DNA from: Aedes albopictus
Lineage: Eukaryota; Arthropoda; Insecta; Diptera; Culicidae
Length of the DNA: 64,000 bases
Direction of reading: 5' to 3'
Assembly (NCBI RefSeq): GCF_035046485.1
Contig: NC_085137.1
Coordinates: forward strand, 45,749,155 to 45,813,154
Positions 1-11,812 of this stretch are shown here, piece after piece. The first letter of the stretch is position 1. Every line of letters begins with the position of its first letter. The notes below the pieces were generated by a model. The model ran no database searches. It had not been told where the DNA came from and saw only the letters and a list, made by a program, of their open reading frames with translations. Position numbers and translations under genes: made by a program.

Positions 1-1114
1 GATTTATTCTTGAATTCCTTTACGGATTCCTTAAGGAATTCCTCCTAGGATTACAGCAGGGATCTCTCCAGGAATTTTCCAAAGCTTTCTCTAGGATTTC
101 CTCTATGAATGTCTCCAGGGATTCAGCCAAGTACTCCTCCTGAAAATCCTCCAGAAATTCTTCCAATAATTCTTGAAAGAATGCCTCCAAGAATTTTTTC
201 ATGGATTTTTCCAAAAATTCCTTCAGGAATGCCTCCACTGATTCCTCCAGAAATTGCTTCACAAATTCCTCCAGAGATTTCTCCAGTAATTTCTGTAAGG
301 ATTCGTCATTGAATTCCTCGAGTAATTCTTCCACAAATTCATGCAGGAATTTTTCCAAAAAATCCTTCATGAATTCCTCCAGCAATTCATTCTGGAATTC
401 CCCCATGAATTATTTCATGGATTCCTTCATGGATTCCTTCTGTTACCCCTCCAGTGTTTCATCCTGTAATTCCTTCACGGATTCCTTCAGGAATTCCTCC
501 AGGGATTACATCAGGGATTCCTCCAGGAATTTCTCATAGCATCCTCCAGGACGTCTTAGAAACTCCTCCAAATGTCTCTTCAGAAATTTCCTCAGGGATT
601 CCTGCAGAAATTCCTCCGGACATTCTTCCAAAAGTGCCTCCAGGAATTCTTACAAGGAAAACTCCAGGCATTATTCCAAGGATTCCTTCAAGAATGCCTT
701 CAGAGATTGCTCCAGAAATTCTTCCAGAAATTCCTCCAGGGTTTCTTCCAGGAATGCCTCCAGAGTCTTTTCTAGGAAATCCTCCAGGGGTTCGTCAATG
801 AGCCCCTGCTGGAACTCTTCAAGAAATTTGTCCAGGAGTTTTTCGAAATATTTCTCCACAAATTCCTCTATGAATTCTTTCACGAATTCCTCTACGGATT
901 CCTCCAGGAATTTCTTTAGTAGCTCCTCCTGCAAATTCTACAGAAATTTCTTGACTCCTCTTCCAGTTTTTGAGAGCTTCTCTCAAGATTTTTTTCAAGT
1001 ACTTCTTTGGTAATCCCTTCAGGGATTCCTCCAGAAAGTCCTTCAAGGATTCCCCCTGAAATTTCTCCAGGGATTTCTCCTAGAATGCCTCCTCGGATTA
1101 CTCCAGATATTTCT
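1..1114. repeat. Degenerate 12-bp tandem array (family A, EcoRI-type unit)
   Basis: Written in lines of 12 bases the sequence keeps re-registering on a unit close to GGAATTCCTCCA. Because 12 is a multiple of 3 and the unit has no stop in most frames, the array is open in several frames at once: Leu-Glu-Glu-Phe tetrads on the minus strand, Asn-Ser-Ser-Arg, Ile-Pro-Pro-Gly and Phe-Leu-Gln-Glu tetrads on the plus strand. These ORFs are by-products of the repeat, not genes. The array continues beyond the left window edge and stops near 1114. The same family returns at about 31500-34340, 42800-43440, 45300-47640, 52870-53860, 54470-55930 and 63590-64000. Confidence 0.85.
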
Positions 1115-1274
1115 CGAGCTGGTAAAGTGATTCTCAAAATGATCCACGGAATGCTATTTTGGTGCGCGAATCACCAAATGGTATATAAAATTCAATTGTG
1201 GATGATACAATGAACACCAAGAAGGTGTATAGAATTTTAAAAAGATGTGTGATGTGAGTATGGTTCATTATATA

Positions 1275-3025
1275 CACTCCCGTTCTAAAGTTTGGGGTCA
1301 CCCCCTCAAAAACATGTCATTTTTTTAGGCCCATATCTCCGCCAATTTGCGTCCGATTTCAAAACCCTAGGTTTCATTCAAAAGATAATAAGTCAAAGAA
1401 ACTTTGAACATGATTTAAAAGTAACTTTTTCAAAAAATTTTGTATGTAAACTTAACCCAAAGTTGCCAAATTTTCTAAAAAATGAATATAAACTTACGGC
1501 AGTGTCGCTGGAAATTGGGTCGACCAAATTTTAAGATGAGAGCGGTAATATGACCCATTTTCTATTAGCTTTGAACTGCTTTTTACAGAACTTAGCTAAA
1601 AAATCTAGAAAAAAAGTTATTAAGTAAATTAATCCTTGATGTCATCGGCCAAAAGTTTGGGGTCACCCCTCAATATGATGTATCGGCCAAAAGTTTGGGG
1701 TCACTTTCGTAAAACATGGAAAAGTGATTTGGTGATATCTTCGTCATCTATAGTTCAATTTTAATTATTTTTGGCTCATTTCAAAGATAACACTAGTTTA
1801 CAAAATAAAACGAAAATCGTGAACTTCTGTCAATGACCAAAATTTTTGAAGCATAATTTAGCGCTGATTTCGAAACCGTGGTTCAAAAAATTTAAAGTAG
1901 AACAGTTTTTAAGCTTTAGCTAAATATCGAGTTTTACAACTTTTTAAAATATGGAATTTAATAAAATTCAAATATCTTGCGTTTTGTTCAACCAATTTTA
2001 AATCTTTTTCCATAAATTAAAAGCTGAATACAATACCATTCGATCATCTAAATGCAGGTTTCGCGTCAAATTGATGAAATTCAAGATATTGGCGAGTTTT
2101 AGGGACGATCTCCTTAATTTTTAGCAAATTTTCCAAAAATAAATCAAGAAATGTATTTTTTTCAATAAGAAAAAAACATTTTAAAAATTCTTTCTCAACG
2201 TTTATTTGACATATCATATGTAGGCGAGTTACAGTAAAAAATTCAGCTCATTCGGAGCATTGATTACGGAGAATGAGATGTGTGAAGTGAGCGACTTTGC
2301 TTAAAAATAGAACAAAAATCGGTTTCAAACCATCAACCTTGTATGGAAAGTCGAAAAAAATTCCGCTCTACTGTAATTTTTTTCCTTCGCGTTTTCGAAC
2401 TCAGGGCATGATTCTACACCAAAAACGATCATCGGCTTACCGAGTTCAAAAATGCTGTAAACTAGTGCAATTAACTAAATTTACGTTTGATGTCTTCAAC
2501 TTAACGTATTTAACGATTTTTGTATATAAAAATGTTATGTCAAGTTAGCACATTTTACCACGCTTCAAAAAATGAGGCAACTTTACGTTAAGTTTTAGTA
2601 TGAAAATTTCAACAAATATGTACGGTTCAATGTCTATGCCGTAAGTATCATTCATTTTGTTTCAAATAAGCCAAGAAGAATTAAAATTGAATGAAAGATG
2701 ACAAAGATATCAACAAATCACTTTTACATGTTTTACGATAGTGACCCCAAACTTTTGGCCGATACAGCATTTTGAGGGGTGACCCCAAACTTTTGGCCGA
2801 TGACATCAAGGATTACTTTACTTAATAACTTTTTTTCTAGATTTTTTAGCTAAGTTCTTTAAAAAGCAGTTGAAAGCTAATAGAAATCATGTTCAAAGTT
2901 TCTTTGACTTATTATCTTTTGAATGAAACCTAGGGTTTTGAAATCGGACGCAAATTGGCGGAGATATGGGCCTAAAAAAATGACATGTTTTTGAGGGGGT
3001 GACCCCAAACTTTTGAACGGGAGTG
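1275..3025. mobile_element. Foldback/MITE-like DNA element, TA target duplication
   Basis: The ends are inverted copies of each other. The left end CACTCCCGTTC followed by AAAGTTTGGGGTCACCCC matches the right end in reverse complement, and similarity continues for well over 100 bp. TA flanks both ends (1273-1274 and 3026-3027). A second inverted pair, around AGTTTGGGGTCACC, lies further in at about 1650-1700 and 2745-2800, so most of the 1.75 kb can fold on itself. There is no transposase ORF; the short ORFs inside are not protein-like. The TA duplication and terminal CAC suggest a non-autonomous Tc1/mariner-type element; the superfamily is inference. Confidence 0.8.
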
Positions 3026-3027
3026 TA

Positions 3028-5735
3028 CCTTAATGATCAAGGGAGCCTCGAGATAATGCATGCGTGGCAAGTAATTGCATTTTGATTTATAGAATGCTAA
3101 GATAAAACATGAGATTTGGAGATGGTGTAAACATAAAAATGTTGGTGTTACGTGAAAATCAAATTGCGTGCGGCAATAAAGGTGCATGATGTCACCGTGG
3201 TGTATAGGATCTTCTGATAACACTGAGTTCATTGGTATGGTGTATTGAATGCTGATATGGAGCATGTCATTCAAAGATGCTGCTTGATGTCAGTATGATG
3301 CATTAGAGTTGACATCGTACAAGAAATGCTATTTCGATGTACGAGACTACATACAATAATAATGGTGCAACAGATGCCTAGACGATATAGTGAACGCCAC
3401 GATTACGCATTAAATGCTTTAGTAATGCATGAAATTTAACGATGGTGCATTATTTCGCAATTAGACACATATTTGATTCAACGATGGTGCGTGAGATGTT
3501 GCCTAGATGATTCTGTGAACATCATGGTGGTGCATGATGTCTGTATGATGCATTAGCTTCACCATGATCCTGTTATACTCGTCATGTTTCATATTAAGGT
3601 GCACTTGCAATTCGTGCAAAGGTGCAGGAAACTCAATGTGGCACAGAAATCAACATGTTCCAGGTACGTAGAATACTATTTTGTATGCGAAATGCTAAAA
3701 TGGTGCATCAAATTCAAATGTAAACCACATCATAATGGTGCATAAGATACCTAGATGGTATAATGAATGCTAAAATGGTGCATGGAAGGCTTGGAAGAAG
3801 GCGTATTATGCTTGTGAGCTACATTAGTTGTCATCGTTATTCAAAGATTATCAACATGTTGCATGGTTAGGTGCACAAATTGCAAAAATGGTGCATAGAA
3901 TACAAAATAAAAGTATTTTATGTGATGCTCACAACATAATGGTGCATCAGATGCCTAGATGATATAATAAACGCTGAAAAGGTGCTTGGAAAGCTTTGAT
4001 GGTGCATGAAATTTGATGATGGTGCATATCAGTATGATGCATTAGATTCCTAGTTGATTAAAAGATAGTGCATGAGATCAGCATAATGCGTGGATACCTA
4101 GATCATTCTGTGGATGCTTTGAAGAAGGTACATGATGTTAGTGTGTTGTATTAGCTGTCACCGTTATTCAGAGACACTCGACATTGTGTATGGCTAGGTG
4201 CACGAATTGCAAAAATGGTGCTTGAAATTCAATGTAGTGCCAAAGTTACCATGGTTCACGTACATGGATTACAGTTTTGGAATATGAAATGCCAAAACGG
4301 TGCATGTTATTCGAATATGGTGCTGACATCACTGATTAGTTAAAAGATGGTGCGTGAGATTAGCCTAAAAATGATTCTGAGAACATCATGGTTGTGCATG
4401 AGATACTAAGAAATTGTATGTATCAAGGGTGCATTTGTTGCCACCATGATTCAGTGATTCTCAACATTGGGTGGTTAGAGCTAAAATTAAGAATTGCAAA
4501 AATGATGCATAGAATTTAATGTGGTGCGGAGGTCAACATGGATCAGGTACATGGAATACAATTGGGTGTACGATATGGGAACGTCCATAAATTACGTCAC
4601 GCAAAAATTGACAATTTTCAACCCCCCCCCCCTCCCCCCTATGTCACACTTTTTGTATGAGACATCTGAAATTTTTGTATGGGTTGTCACACTTTGCTGA
4701 GCCCCCCTCCCCCCTCAAAGCGTGAAGTAATTTATGGACGTTCCCTATGGCAAAATGGAGCTTATGAAATTCAAAGCCCCAAAATGAAATTAAATGCTTA
4801 GATGACGCGTGAGATGGTGCTTAGATATTTATGTGATCATCATTATGGTACATGGAATGCATAGGAGCTACATGATGTCTGTATGGTTCATTAGTTGTAC
4901 CATGGTTCTGTTATACTCAACAAATTCCATATGTAGGTGCACGAATTGTAAACATGGTGCGGGAAACTTAATGCGGCACAGAAATAAACATAGCTCAGGT
5001 ACAAGGAATGCTATTTTGTATGCGAAATGCCAAAATGGTGCATCAAATTCACTTGTGAACCACATCATAATGGTGCATAAGATGCCTAGATAATATAGTG
5101 AATGCCAAAATGGTGGTTGGAAAGCTTTGAAGAAGGTGCATGATACTAGATGATGCATTAGTTGTCACCGTTTTTCAAAGCTTATGGTTAGGTGCACGAA
5201 TTGGAAAAATGATGCATAGCATACAAAACATGTATTTTGTGTGATGCTCACGGCATTACGGTGCTTTAGATGCCTAGATGATATGATAAACGCTGAAATG
5301 GTGCTTGAATAGCAGTGATGGTGCATGAAATTTCATGATGATGCATATCAGTATGAGGTTTTAGGTACTTAATTGTTAAAAGACATTTTATGCGATCATC
5401 ATAATGCGTGGATACCTAGATCATTCTGTGGACATCATGATGGTGCATTGAAAGTTTTGAAGAAGGTGCATGATGTTGGTGTGCTGTATTAATCGTCACT
5501 GTTATTCAGTGATACTCGTTATTTTGTATGGCTAGGTGCACGAATCGCAAAAATGGTGCTTAGAATTCAATGTGGTGCCGAAGTCACCATGGTTCACGTA
5601 CATGGAATCACTGATTAGTTAGAAAATGGTGCGTGAGATACTAAGAAATTGTATGTGTCAATGGTGCACCATAGCTCAGTGATTCTCAACATTGCGTGGT
5701 AAGGTGCAAGAATTGTAAAAATGGTGCATAGATTT
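3028..5735. repeat. Degenerate GGTGCA-type tandem array (family C) with ~1.3-kb internal duplication
   Basis: The phrases ATGGTGCATGA, GATGCCTAGATGAT and GAATTGCAAAAATGGTGC recur at irregular short spacing. A larger duplication is visible: 3530-4460 resembles 4870-5680 in the same order (the CCTAGATCATTCTGTGGA phrase near 4090 and 5418, the CCATGGTTCACGTACATGGA phrase near 4250 and 5588), an offset of about 1.33 kb that includes a MITE at 4577-4745. Short ORFs here (4809-5093 and its antisense) are repeat artefacts. No gene is seen. Confidence 0.7.
4577..4745. mobile_element. MITE with GGGAACGTCCAT termini and C-rich tracts
   Basis: The terminal inverted repeat GGGAACGTCCATAAATTACG is mirrored at the right end. 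Runs of C with T lie inside both ends, and TAT flanks each side (4574-4576, 4746-4748). The length is 169 bp and nothing is coding. It belongs with the elements at 12783, 19248 and 23450, which share GTCCAT and TTACGT-like termini, internal CCCCCTCCCCC tracts and 3-bp duplications. Confidence 0.8.
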
Positions 5736-6149
5736 TTTTATAGAAGGGGGGGCAAGTGCCCCCCCTTGCCCCCCCCTGTGCACGCTAGTGGTGCCAGATC
5801 GTTAGCCGAAGACTTCGGAATCAATTTAAGTAATTTTACTTCCTGAACATTGTACTTGTTGAATAGCAGGCATACGAACAAGATTTACCAAGAAACCACT
5901 TTGATTATTTAATGACTTCAGAACACTCATAAGAACACTTTATTGGAGAATTAGGCAGTATTCCAGATGTTTTTTTGTTATGTTGGTTTCGACCCAGTAA
6001 ATACTCGTTCTCTCTATTCCTTTCCTTCACGGTGCGCTCGTTAGGAATGACTTCGAGAAGGTCCATTGGTAAGCGTAACCATCTACTGCCTTAACCTTCC
6101 TGTTGCATCACGTTGGCAGCAGCTCGCTGACGTAATGGAAGGTTTGGGT
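5736..6149. other. No gene recognised; short G/C palindrome
   Basis: A G-run/C-run palindrome (GGGGGGCAAGTGCCCCCC, about 5747-5764) marks the edge of the GGTGCA array. The rest is unannotatable sequence between that array and the R1 fragment; it may include decayed retrotransposon untranslated sequence. I see no coding signal. Confidence 0.4.
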
Positions 6150-6305
6150 CAAAAACTACCTTAATGCCAAAAGAGGGTTAAGTTGTCCTCTGTCCCTGGA
6201 AGATTGGGTCCTGGATAGTACTGTAAACTACTAGTTGGACTCAAGCTCCCAGATGGGGAGGAGGGCCAACTCAACTTGCTGTTGGTCGATCCGCCATTTT
6301 CTCTG

Positions 6306-7980
6306 TTATTCAAGTACGATTTGGGAGACCGTGGAAGTAACGGAATCCCATATGTCCACCCCCGACCACATCGTTTCAACAATATTGTGAATGATATCTC
6401 TACCACATATTTCCTGCATACTCGACCGTTGCTCCACGAAGCGTGGGTATTCAAAGAGCACACGCTCCGCGGTCTCGTCGCAGTATGTGCATTCTGGAGC
6501 ATGCGAGTCCGAATCTGTGCAGATACCACCTAACCGGGACTCATAGGGGGTGTATGGTGCCCAGCTGACGCTGTTGAACGCATTCTTTACGTCCAATGTG
6601 ACGACCCTTCCGGAAGCTGAACTGGTTATCCGAGAGGCCAGAGTTATCGAATTTCTCGGTATAGACCATCAGCCTGGACAGAATGATCCGTTTCAATAGT
6701 TTTCCGGCGGTGTCCGGAAGGCAGATAGATCAGTATGCCGTGGGTGGGTGGCGTATGGGTGGCTTCCCGGGCTTGGGCAGTAGAACCAATCTTTGCCTTT
6801 CCACCTCTCCGGAAATTCGCCTCTGCCTAGGCACATTTGCATAGCCATTCTGAGTATTCTCGATGGCCGTCTTGATGGCTACTGTCGGGATACAGCCCGG
6901 ACCCGAAGCCTTGTTCAACTTAAGTGATATGGCTATTGCGATGATCTCGTCGTTCGTTACCGGGGCGACCTCGCTTTGGCCGGTTTGGCCATATGGGACG
7001 GAGGCCCATGGTCTTGTATCGTGGCGCGGGAACAGCGTTTCCTCGATCTTCTGCAGCATCGCAGCGGAGCGTTGTGGAGGTGCTGATGCGCCCTTCGTTT
7101 GGCCATGACTACTCTGCAGGCATAACCCCAAGGGGTCGTATTCGCTACCTGGCAGAGATTTTCGAAGCACGCACGCTTGCGCGCCTTAATTTCTTTGTTT
7201 AGTGCCAGTTTAGCCGCCCTGAAAGCCTTACTTCGTTCCATTCTACACCCTCATCGGTGCGAGCTCTTTGCATCCTCCTTCTAGCTCTTAGGCAGCATGC
7301 GCGAAGTTCTGCGTATTCTGGACACCACCAGTATATCGGTTTGCGTCCATTTCAGTGTAGGGCATTACGACATCACATGCACGGCTCAGGGTTCCGACTA
7401 AGTAGATTATCACTAGATAGATCGTTGGTGTTACCCTCCATAAGCAATTGCTCCACAAATGTCGGCTTATCGAAGCGCGAGGTCAGTCATCCCCGATGAC
7501 GGTTGATGACCTTCGGCTGTGGTCGTCTTCCTCCGTGTTCCACCCTGTATTGAATTGCCAGATGGTCACTGTGTATGTATCCATCATCGTTTAGGGTTTA
7601 GACTTGGGCTCCAGAAGGTCACATCAATGATGGACTCTGCACCATTTCTATTGTAGGGTTTCTGTCGCCTACGTTCGCGGCATCCACGTTCAGTTTAACC
7701 ATAGCTTCGAGTATAGCCCAGCCTCTCGCGTTAGTCAAGCGGCCACCCCACTCAATCGCCCAGGCGTTGAAGTCTCCACCGATGACCACGGGACTCAATC
7801 GCACTAATGCGCTTGTGAGCAAATCCAGCATAGAAGAGAACTGGTCTATCGACCGCTGGGAGGGGCATAACAATTGCAGTAGTACACTCCGTTGATCTTC
7901 GCTATTGCGAAGCCCTCGTGCAACGTGGAAATTATTTCCTGGTCCGGAAAACGACCGGATGTACAGATTACCGCTAGCTT
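6306..7980 (-). pseudogene. R1-clade ORF2 remnant (endonuclease - RT - Cys/His end)
   Basis: On the minus strand, 7873-7619 carries VVIGGDFNAWAIEWG, the GDFNA catalytic segment of APE endonucleases. 7170-6730 carries the RT fingers segment LNKASGPGCIPTVAIKTAI (functional copies have GPDG at this point) and the QRLVLLPKPGKPP motif. 6596-6306 begins with DVKNAFNSVSWA, the first Asp-containing RT motif, then jumps directly to PECTYCDETAERVLFEYPRF, the Cys/His terminal motif of R1-type ORF2. The palm with FADD and the thumb are therefore deleted. In the terminal motif, one Cys normally preceding Pro is Tyr. Multiple frames are needed to read it, so it cannot be functional. Confidence 0.8.
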
Positions 7981-7999
7981 GACCTTATCCGCTACCCAG

Positions 8000-8519
8000 T
8001 TCTCGAGGAGAGATACGGTATGGATCCGATAGTAGGACGGTGTCTGTACTTGATTCCGAGACTGACTACCACGGCAACTGTTGCCTGCATTCTCGTCTGT
8101 TGGTTCGACTTCCTCGCGTGCCTGGACATTAAAGCCCGCCCGTCGCGTGACCCTTGTTCAACGAGCAAATCAGGCATTTTGGTGCCGAGTTGCACTCCCT
8201 GGCGATATAGCCCTTACCTCCGAACATCCTGCAGAGCTTGCTCCTGTCGCGGTTTTTATATTCCCACGACTAATGACCTTACTCAAGGTACTTGAAGCAC
8301 GCCACTGAATAACGGCTCGTACATGCTGAGCAGGCACGCTGATCTTGCCTTGTTCACCTCCTCTACGGGGAGCTTGATCGTAGCCATCTGCGTGTCTGCG
8401 GGGCCCTTTCGCAGGCGAATCAACTTCTTCTTCTTTCCAACCGTAATCCAAGGGTTCTCCTTCCCTTGGTCCGGTTGTCCCCTGACGGCTGTTCGAGTCC
8501 GTATGAAGTTGATCATCAA
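8000..8519 (-). pseudogene. Probable R1-clade ORF1 (gag-like) remnant
   Basis: Two overlapping minus-strand frames (8519-8283 and 8451-8170) lie directly upstream of the R1 ORF2 remnant, where ORF1 belongs. They are basic (a GKKKKLIRLRKG stretch) and Ser/Ala-rich. I cannot see intact CCHC knuckles, which functional R1 ORF1 proteins have near the C terminus; the region 8195-8000 where they should be is frameshifted. The assignment rests mainly on position. Confidence 0.45.
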
Positions 8520-8560
8520 TATTAACTTCTTTTCTCGATCAGCCTAGATAGCTGTGTAGT

Positions 8561-9084
8561 GTCGGTAGCGATTGTCTCAATTGGCTAAGAATAACACTAC
8601 GGACCGCCTGTTCCGGTGGTAAAAATCCACCAACAGGTGACCCCTAATTCATGGTGTGATGCGGCTTCATGCTTACCGTGCCTAGGAATGAATGGCTAGG
8701 GGGGTCTAATAAAAACCTAACCGCTAACGGAGCCTGTGGAGTACCAGGGCGCCCTCCACAGTATGTAGCCCTTACTGCGCTAACCGGAGCAATGGTGCAG
8801 TGGACCTTGTGTTTCTCCGAGACAATCAGCTGTCTTTTTTAGTCTCACTTGAGGCTTAATAAGGGCGGGATTATGAACATGTTGTTAATTAGTTTAAATT
8901 TTCACCTATATGGTTTCGCATTAAGCGATTTACACAGTGTATTCTGTGTATCCTCGCCTTTGGCATTTTCCAATCGATACCGATTTGGTTTTATTGTTAC
9001 TGTTCTTTGTTGTGCTGTTGTTGCGAAGAGTTTAACCTAGTTTGGGTAGTGGCTACGGTTAGGATAGCTCAGATCAAGCTTCAG
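8561..9084. other. No gene; probable 5' region of the R1-clade copy
   Basis: This stretch lies upstream (in minus orientation) of the ORF1 remnant, has the GC content of the retrotransposon up to about 8850 and becomes AT-rich afterwards. It probably holds the 5' untranslated part of that element followed by unique sequence. No convincing ORF or RNA gene is seen. Confidence 0.4.
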
Positions 9085-9120
9085 CACTAAAGAACATCAA
9101 CAATCAATCTTTGCAGACTT

Positions 9121-9933
9121 ATGCAAAATGGTACAGCCCAAGTGGCCTTGGTACAAGAACCTTACTTTCGTAAGGGAAATTTCTATCTAGGAAACCTTGT
9201 GAACCCGGTGTTTGCCACTTTCAGTAAACATGAAATGGCAAACTCGCGTGTCATGCCTCGAGCCTGTGTGCTTGTCAACAACGCAATAGTTGCTATACTC
9301 ATCTCTGAACTAACCACCAGAGATGTATGTGCTATCACAATTGATGTATCTGTTGGAAACCTCAACAGGAAACACGTCTATTGTTCTGTGTATTTACCGC
9401 ATGATGAACCATCCCCTACGGATGCTTTCAAACAAGTCATCGCATACTGCACTTCAAAAGGCCTTCCGCTAATTGTTGGCAGTGATGCTAATGCTCACCA
9501 TATCATCTGGGGCAGCTCAGACATTAACTTGAGAAGCTCCAGTTTGATGGAGTACTTAAGTAGTACAGATCTTGCATTACTTAACATAGGCAACCGCCCA
9601 ACCTTCATGGTATCTGCTAGAGAGGAAGTGTTAGATATAACGCTTTGCTCTAGCAGAATTAGTCACGAGCTGACCAATTGGCATGTGTCAGATGAAGAAT
9701 CTTTATCTGTCCATCGCTATATCTTTTTTGAACATTTAAATGTTACTTCGCAAACATTGCGTTTCAGGAATCCTCGGTCAACAAACTGGGATCTTTATAC
9801 TGATTTGGTTGCAGCCAAATTTCATGGATATTCACCATCCATTGACACTCCAAGTGATTTAGATGATGCCGTTGATACTACACGAACTTCATCATGGAAG
9901 CTTTTGAAGAAGCATGCCCTCTACGGTCTGTGA
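9121..9933 (+). pseudogene. LOA-type ORF2 endonuclease segment
   Basis: This is an APE-like endonuclease. ALVQEPYFRKGNFYLG at the start is the usual N-terminal metal-binding QEPY segment, and VGSDANAHHIIWGSSDIN near residues 120-140 is the catalytic D-A-N-A-H block. LDITLCSSRI near residues 175-185 is the LDxTL block. The next conserved block normally has a Ser-Asp-His triad; here a degraded SDEESLSVHRYIFFEH is seen, so activity is doubtful. Similarity extends slightly upstream of this ATG in the same frame, so the start is not a true initiator. A frame change at about 9894-9933 leads into the next segment. Confidence 0.8.
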
Positions 9934-11812
9934 AGATCACAAGAGGAACTCCTTGGTGGAACTCTGATCTGGCGAAACTCAGGAAACAATGTAGAAAGAG
10001 TTGGAACAGACGACGTTCGGCTGGTTCGGAGGCTTTCAGGTCGGCTCGCAAGGCCTACAGGAAAGCTCTCCGGTCTGCTGAACGATCCGGCTGGAAAAAC
10101 CTTTGTACAAATGTTTCCAGCTTGAGTGAAGTCAGTCGGTTAAACAAAATCCTTGCGAAATCTAAGGATTTCCGGGTGAACGAACTTCGTTTGCCAAATG
10201 GCGATCTGACTTCCTCTGATGAGGAAGTTCTGGAATGCTTATTCAGCACACACTTCCCTGGATGTGTGGATATTACATCTTCGGATGATCCTGATGTCTT
10301 TTCTTGTAGTTATGATTCTTTAGCTTCGGCTCGGAGTATTTTAACTATAGAATCGATTGAGTGGGCTCTTAATAGCTTTGCTCCTTTCAAATCTCCTGGG
10401 GCAGATGGGATTTATCCTATTTTGCTTCAGAAGGGATTTGATTATTTCAAACATGTTTTGAAAAACTACTTGTTTGCAGTTTTGCTACAGGGTATATTCC
10501 CAAATCCTGGAGGGATATTACTGTAAAGTTTATTCCGAAAGTGGGTCGTGCGTCGTATGAAGAAGCAAAGAGTTTCAGACCTATCAGTTTGACCTCTTTT
10601 CTTCTGAAATACTTAGAACGCATTGTGGATCATCACATCCGTGATGTTCATCTGGCCAACGTGCCTCTTCATGTGAACCAACATGCCTACCAATCTGGTA
10701 AGTCCACTGTGACTCTTTTACACAAGGTTGTTTACGATATCGAGAAAGCATTCGCTCAAAAGCAATCTTGTTTGGGTGTTTTCTTAGATATCGGAGGTGC
10801 CTTTGACAACGTGCCTTTCAATGCCGTATTGGAAGCCGCATGGAGTCATGGTATATCTCCAATGATTTTCAATTGGATTCACCAAATGCTCAAAAACCGA
10901 TATCTCTTCTCGACATTGCGTCTAGCAGGGATTAGGAAATTGAGTGTTTGTGGATGCCCCCAAGGGGGAGTCTTATCACCGCTTTTGTGGAATCTCGTAG
11001 CAGATACGCTATTGAGGCAACTCAATAATAGCGGTTTTCCTACTTATGGTTTTGCCGACGACTACCTAACATTGTTAGTTGGTATGTGCATCAGCACCCT
11101 TTTCGACCTGATGCAAAACGCCCTTCAGGTAGTTGAGGGTTTGTTGTCGCCAATATGGCCTTTCGGTTAATCCGAGTAAAACATCTATTGTTCTTTTCAC
11201 GGAAAGGCGAAACCGTAATGGCGTTCGACCTTTGCGTCTCTTTGATTCTGAAATCGATGTGACTGAACAGGTAAAGTACGTTGTAGTCATTCTTGATTCC
11301 AAGCTTTCCTGGACACCTCACATTGAGTTCAGAATCAAGAAAGCTTGTATGGCCTTCGGGCAATGCCGGCGTACTTTTGGTACAACTTGGGGTCTAAAAC
11401 TCAAGTATATCAAATGGATTTACACAACTGTGGTTCGGCCAATATTGGCTTATGGATGTCTTGTGTGGTGGCAAAAGGGCGAAGTGAGAACGGTCCAATC
11501 AAAATTAGGCCATCTCCAAAGGATGTGCGTAATGGCGATGTCTGGAGCGTTCTCTTCAATTCCCACGGCAGCGCTCGAAGTTCTCTTTGACGTTGCCCCA
11601 CTACACATTCATCTCAAACAAGAAGCATTTCTTGCACTTACCGTCTACGGGTACTCGGTCTACTAGAGGATACTCCTGTGAACCGCACATCAACACACAC
11701 TTCGTTATTTTCACTTTTGGTGAATTGGGACAAAATTGTTCTTGCTCCAAGTGATCTTACAATTGCTTGTCATTTTCCGTATAGGACATTTTCCACGAAA
11801 TTCCCCCGCTAT
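9894..11812 (+). pseudogene. LOA-type ORF2 reverse transcriptase segment, frameshifted
   Basis: The segment runs through three frames (9894-10526, 10541-11170, 11133-11666 and a tail to about 11812). Visible RT blocks are SPGADGIYPILLQ in the fingers, FRPISLTSFLLKYLERIVD, AYQSGKSTVTLLHKVV, LDIGGAFDNVPF (first catalytic Asp), CPQGGVLSPLLWNLVADTLL and GFADDYLTLLVG (the FADD catalytic pair). Then come the thumb blocks GLSVNPSKTSIVLFT and LDSKLSWTPHI, and the tail IYTTVVRPILAYGCLVWW. The catalytic residues are kept, but the frame changes make it a pseudogene. No RNase H domain follows. Confidence 0.82.

Larger units (their letters stand above)
6150..8560 (-). mobile_element. Decayed R1-clade non-LTR retrotransposon, minus strand
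   Basis: Read on the minus strand, the pieces occur in ORF1-ORF2 order: possible ORF1 remnants (8519-8000), an APE-type endonuclease piece (7873-7619), the reverse-transcriptase fingers region (7241-6605) and the cysteine-rich C-terminal end (6596-6306). This order and the diagnostic phrases are those of mosquito R1-clade elements. Frameshifts and stops break it throughout, and the RT palm with its FADD box is missing between about 6560 and 6600. No target duplication was identified, so the boundaries are approximate. Confidence 0.8.
9085..11812 (+). mobile_element. LOA-clade non-LTR retrotransposon, plus strand, truncated and frameshifted
   Basis: A plus-strand endonuclease, RT and start of the connecting domain appear in sequence over 2.7 kb, in at least four frames. 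The closest relatives I know are the Aedes LOA/Lian-type elements, and the second copy at 35871-39039 shows the same block order (AYQSGKSTVT, CPQGGVLSPL, GFADD). The RNase H domain and the 3' end are missing: coding similarity stops near 11812, where a BEL/Pao fragment in the other orientation begins. The 5' end starts inside the endonuclease. No target duplication was found. Confidence 0.85.

Noticed and set aside
20..1137. Series of 60-128 residue ORFs rich in Leu/Glu/Phe, Asn/Ser or Ile/Pro
   Set aside because: All follow the 12-bp repeat unit and overlap each other on both strands; no domain, no consistent frame, no start context.
3028..5735. Small ORFs in the GGTGCA array (for example 4809-5093)
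   Set aside because: His/Met-rich composition follows the repeated ATGGTGCATGA phrase; no conservation of frame between duplicated segments.
9121..11812. Host gene interpretation of the endonuclease/RT frames
   Set aside because: Domain order and motifs are those of LOA-type ORF2, with frameshifts; no introns or host-gene features.
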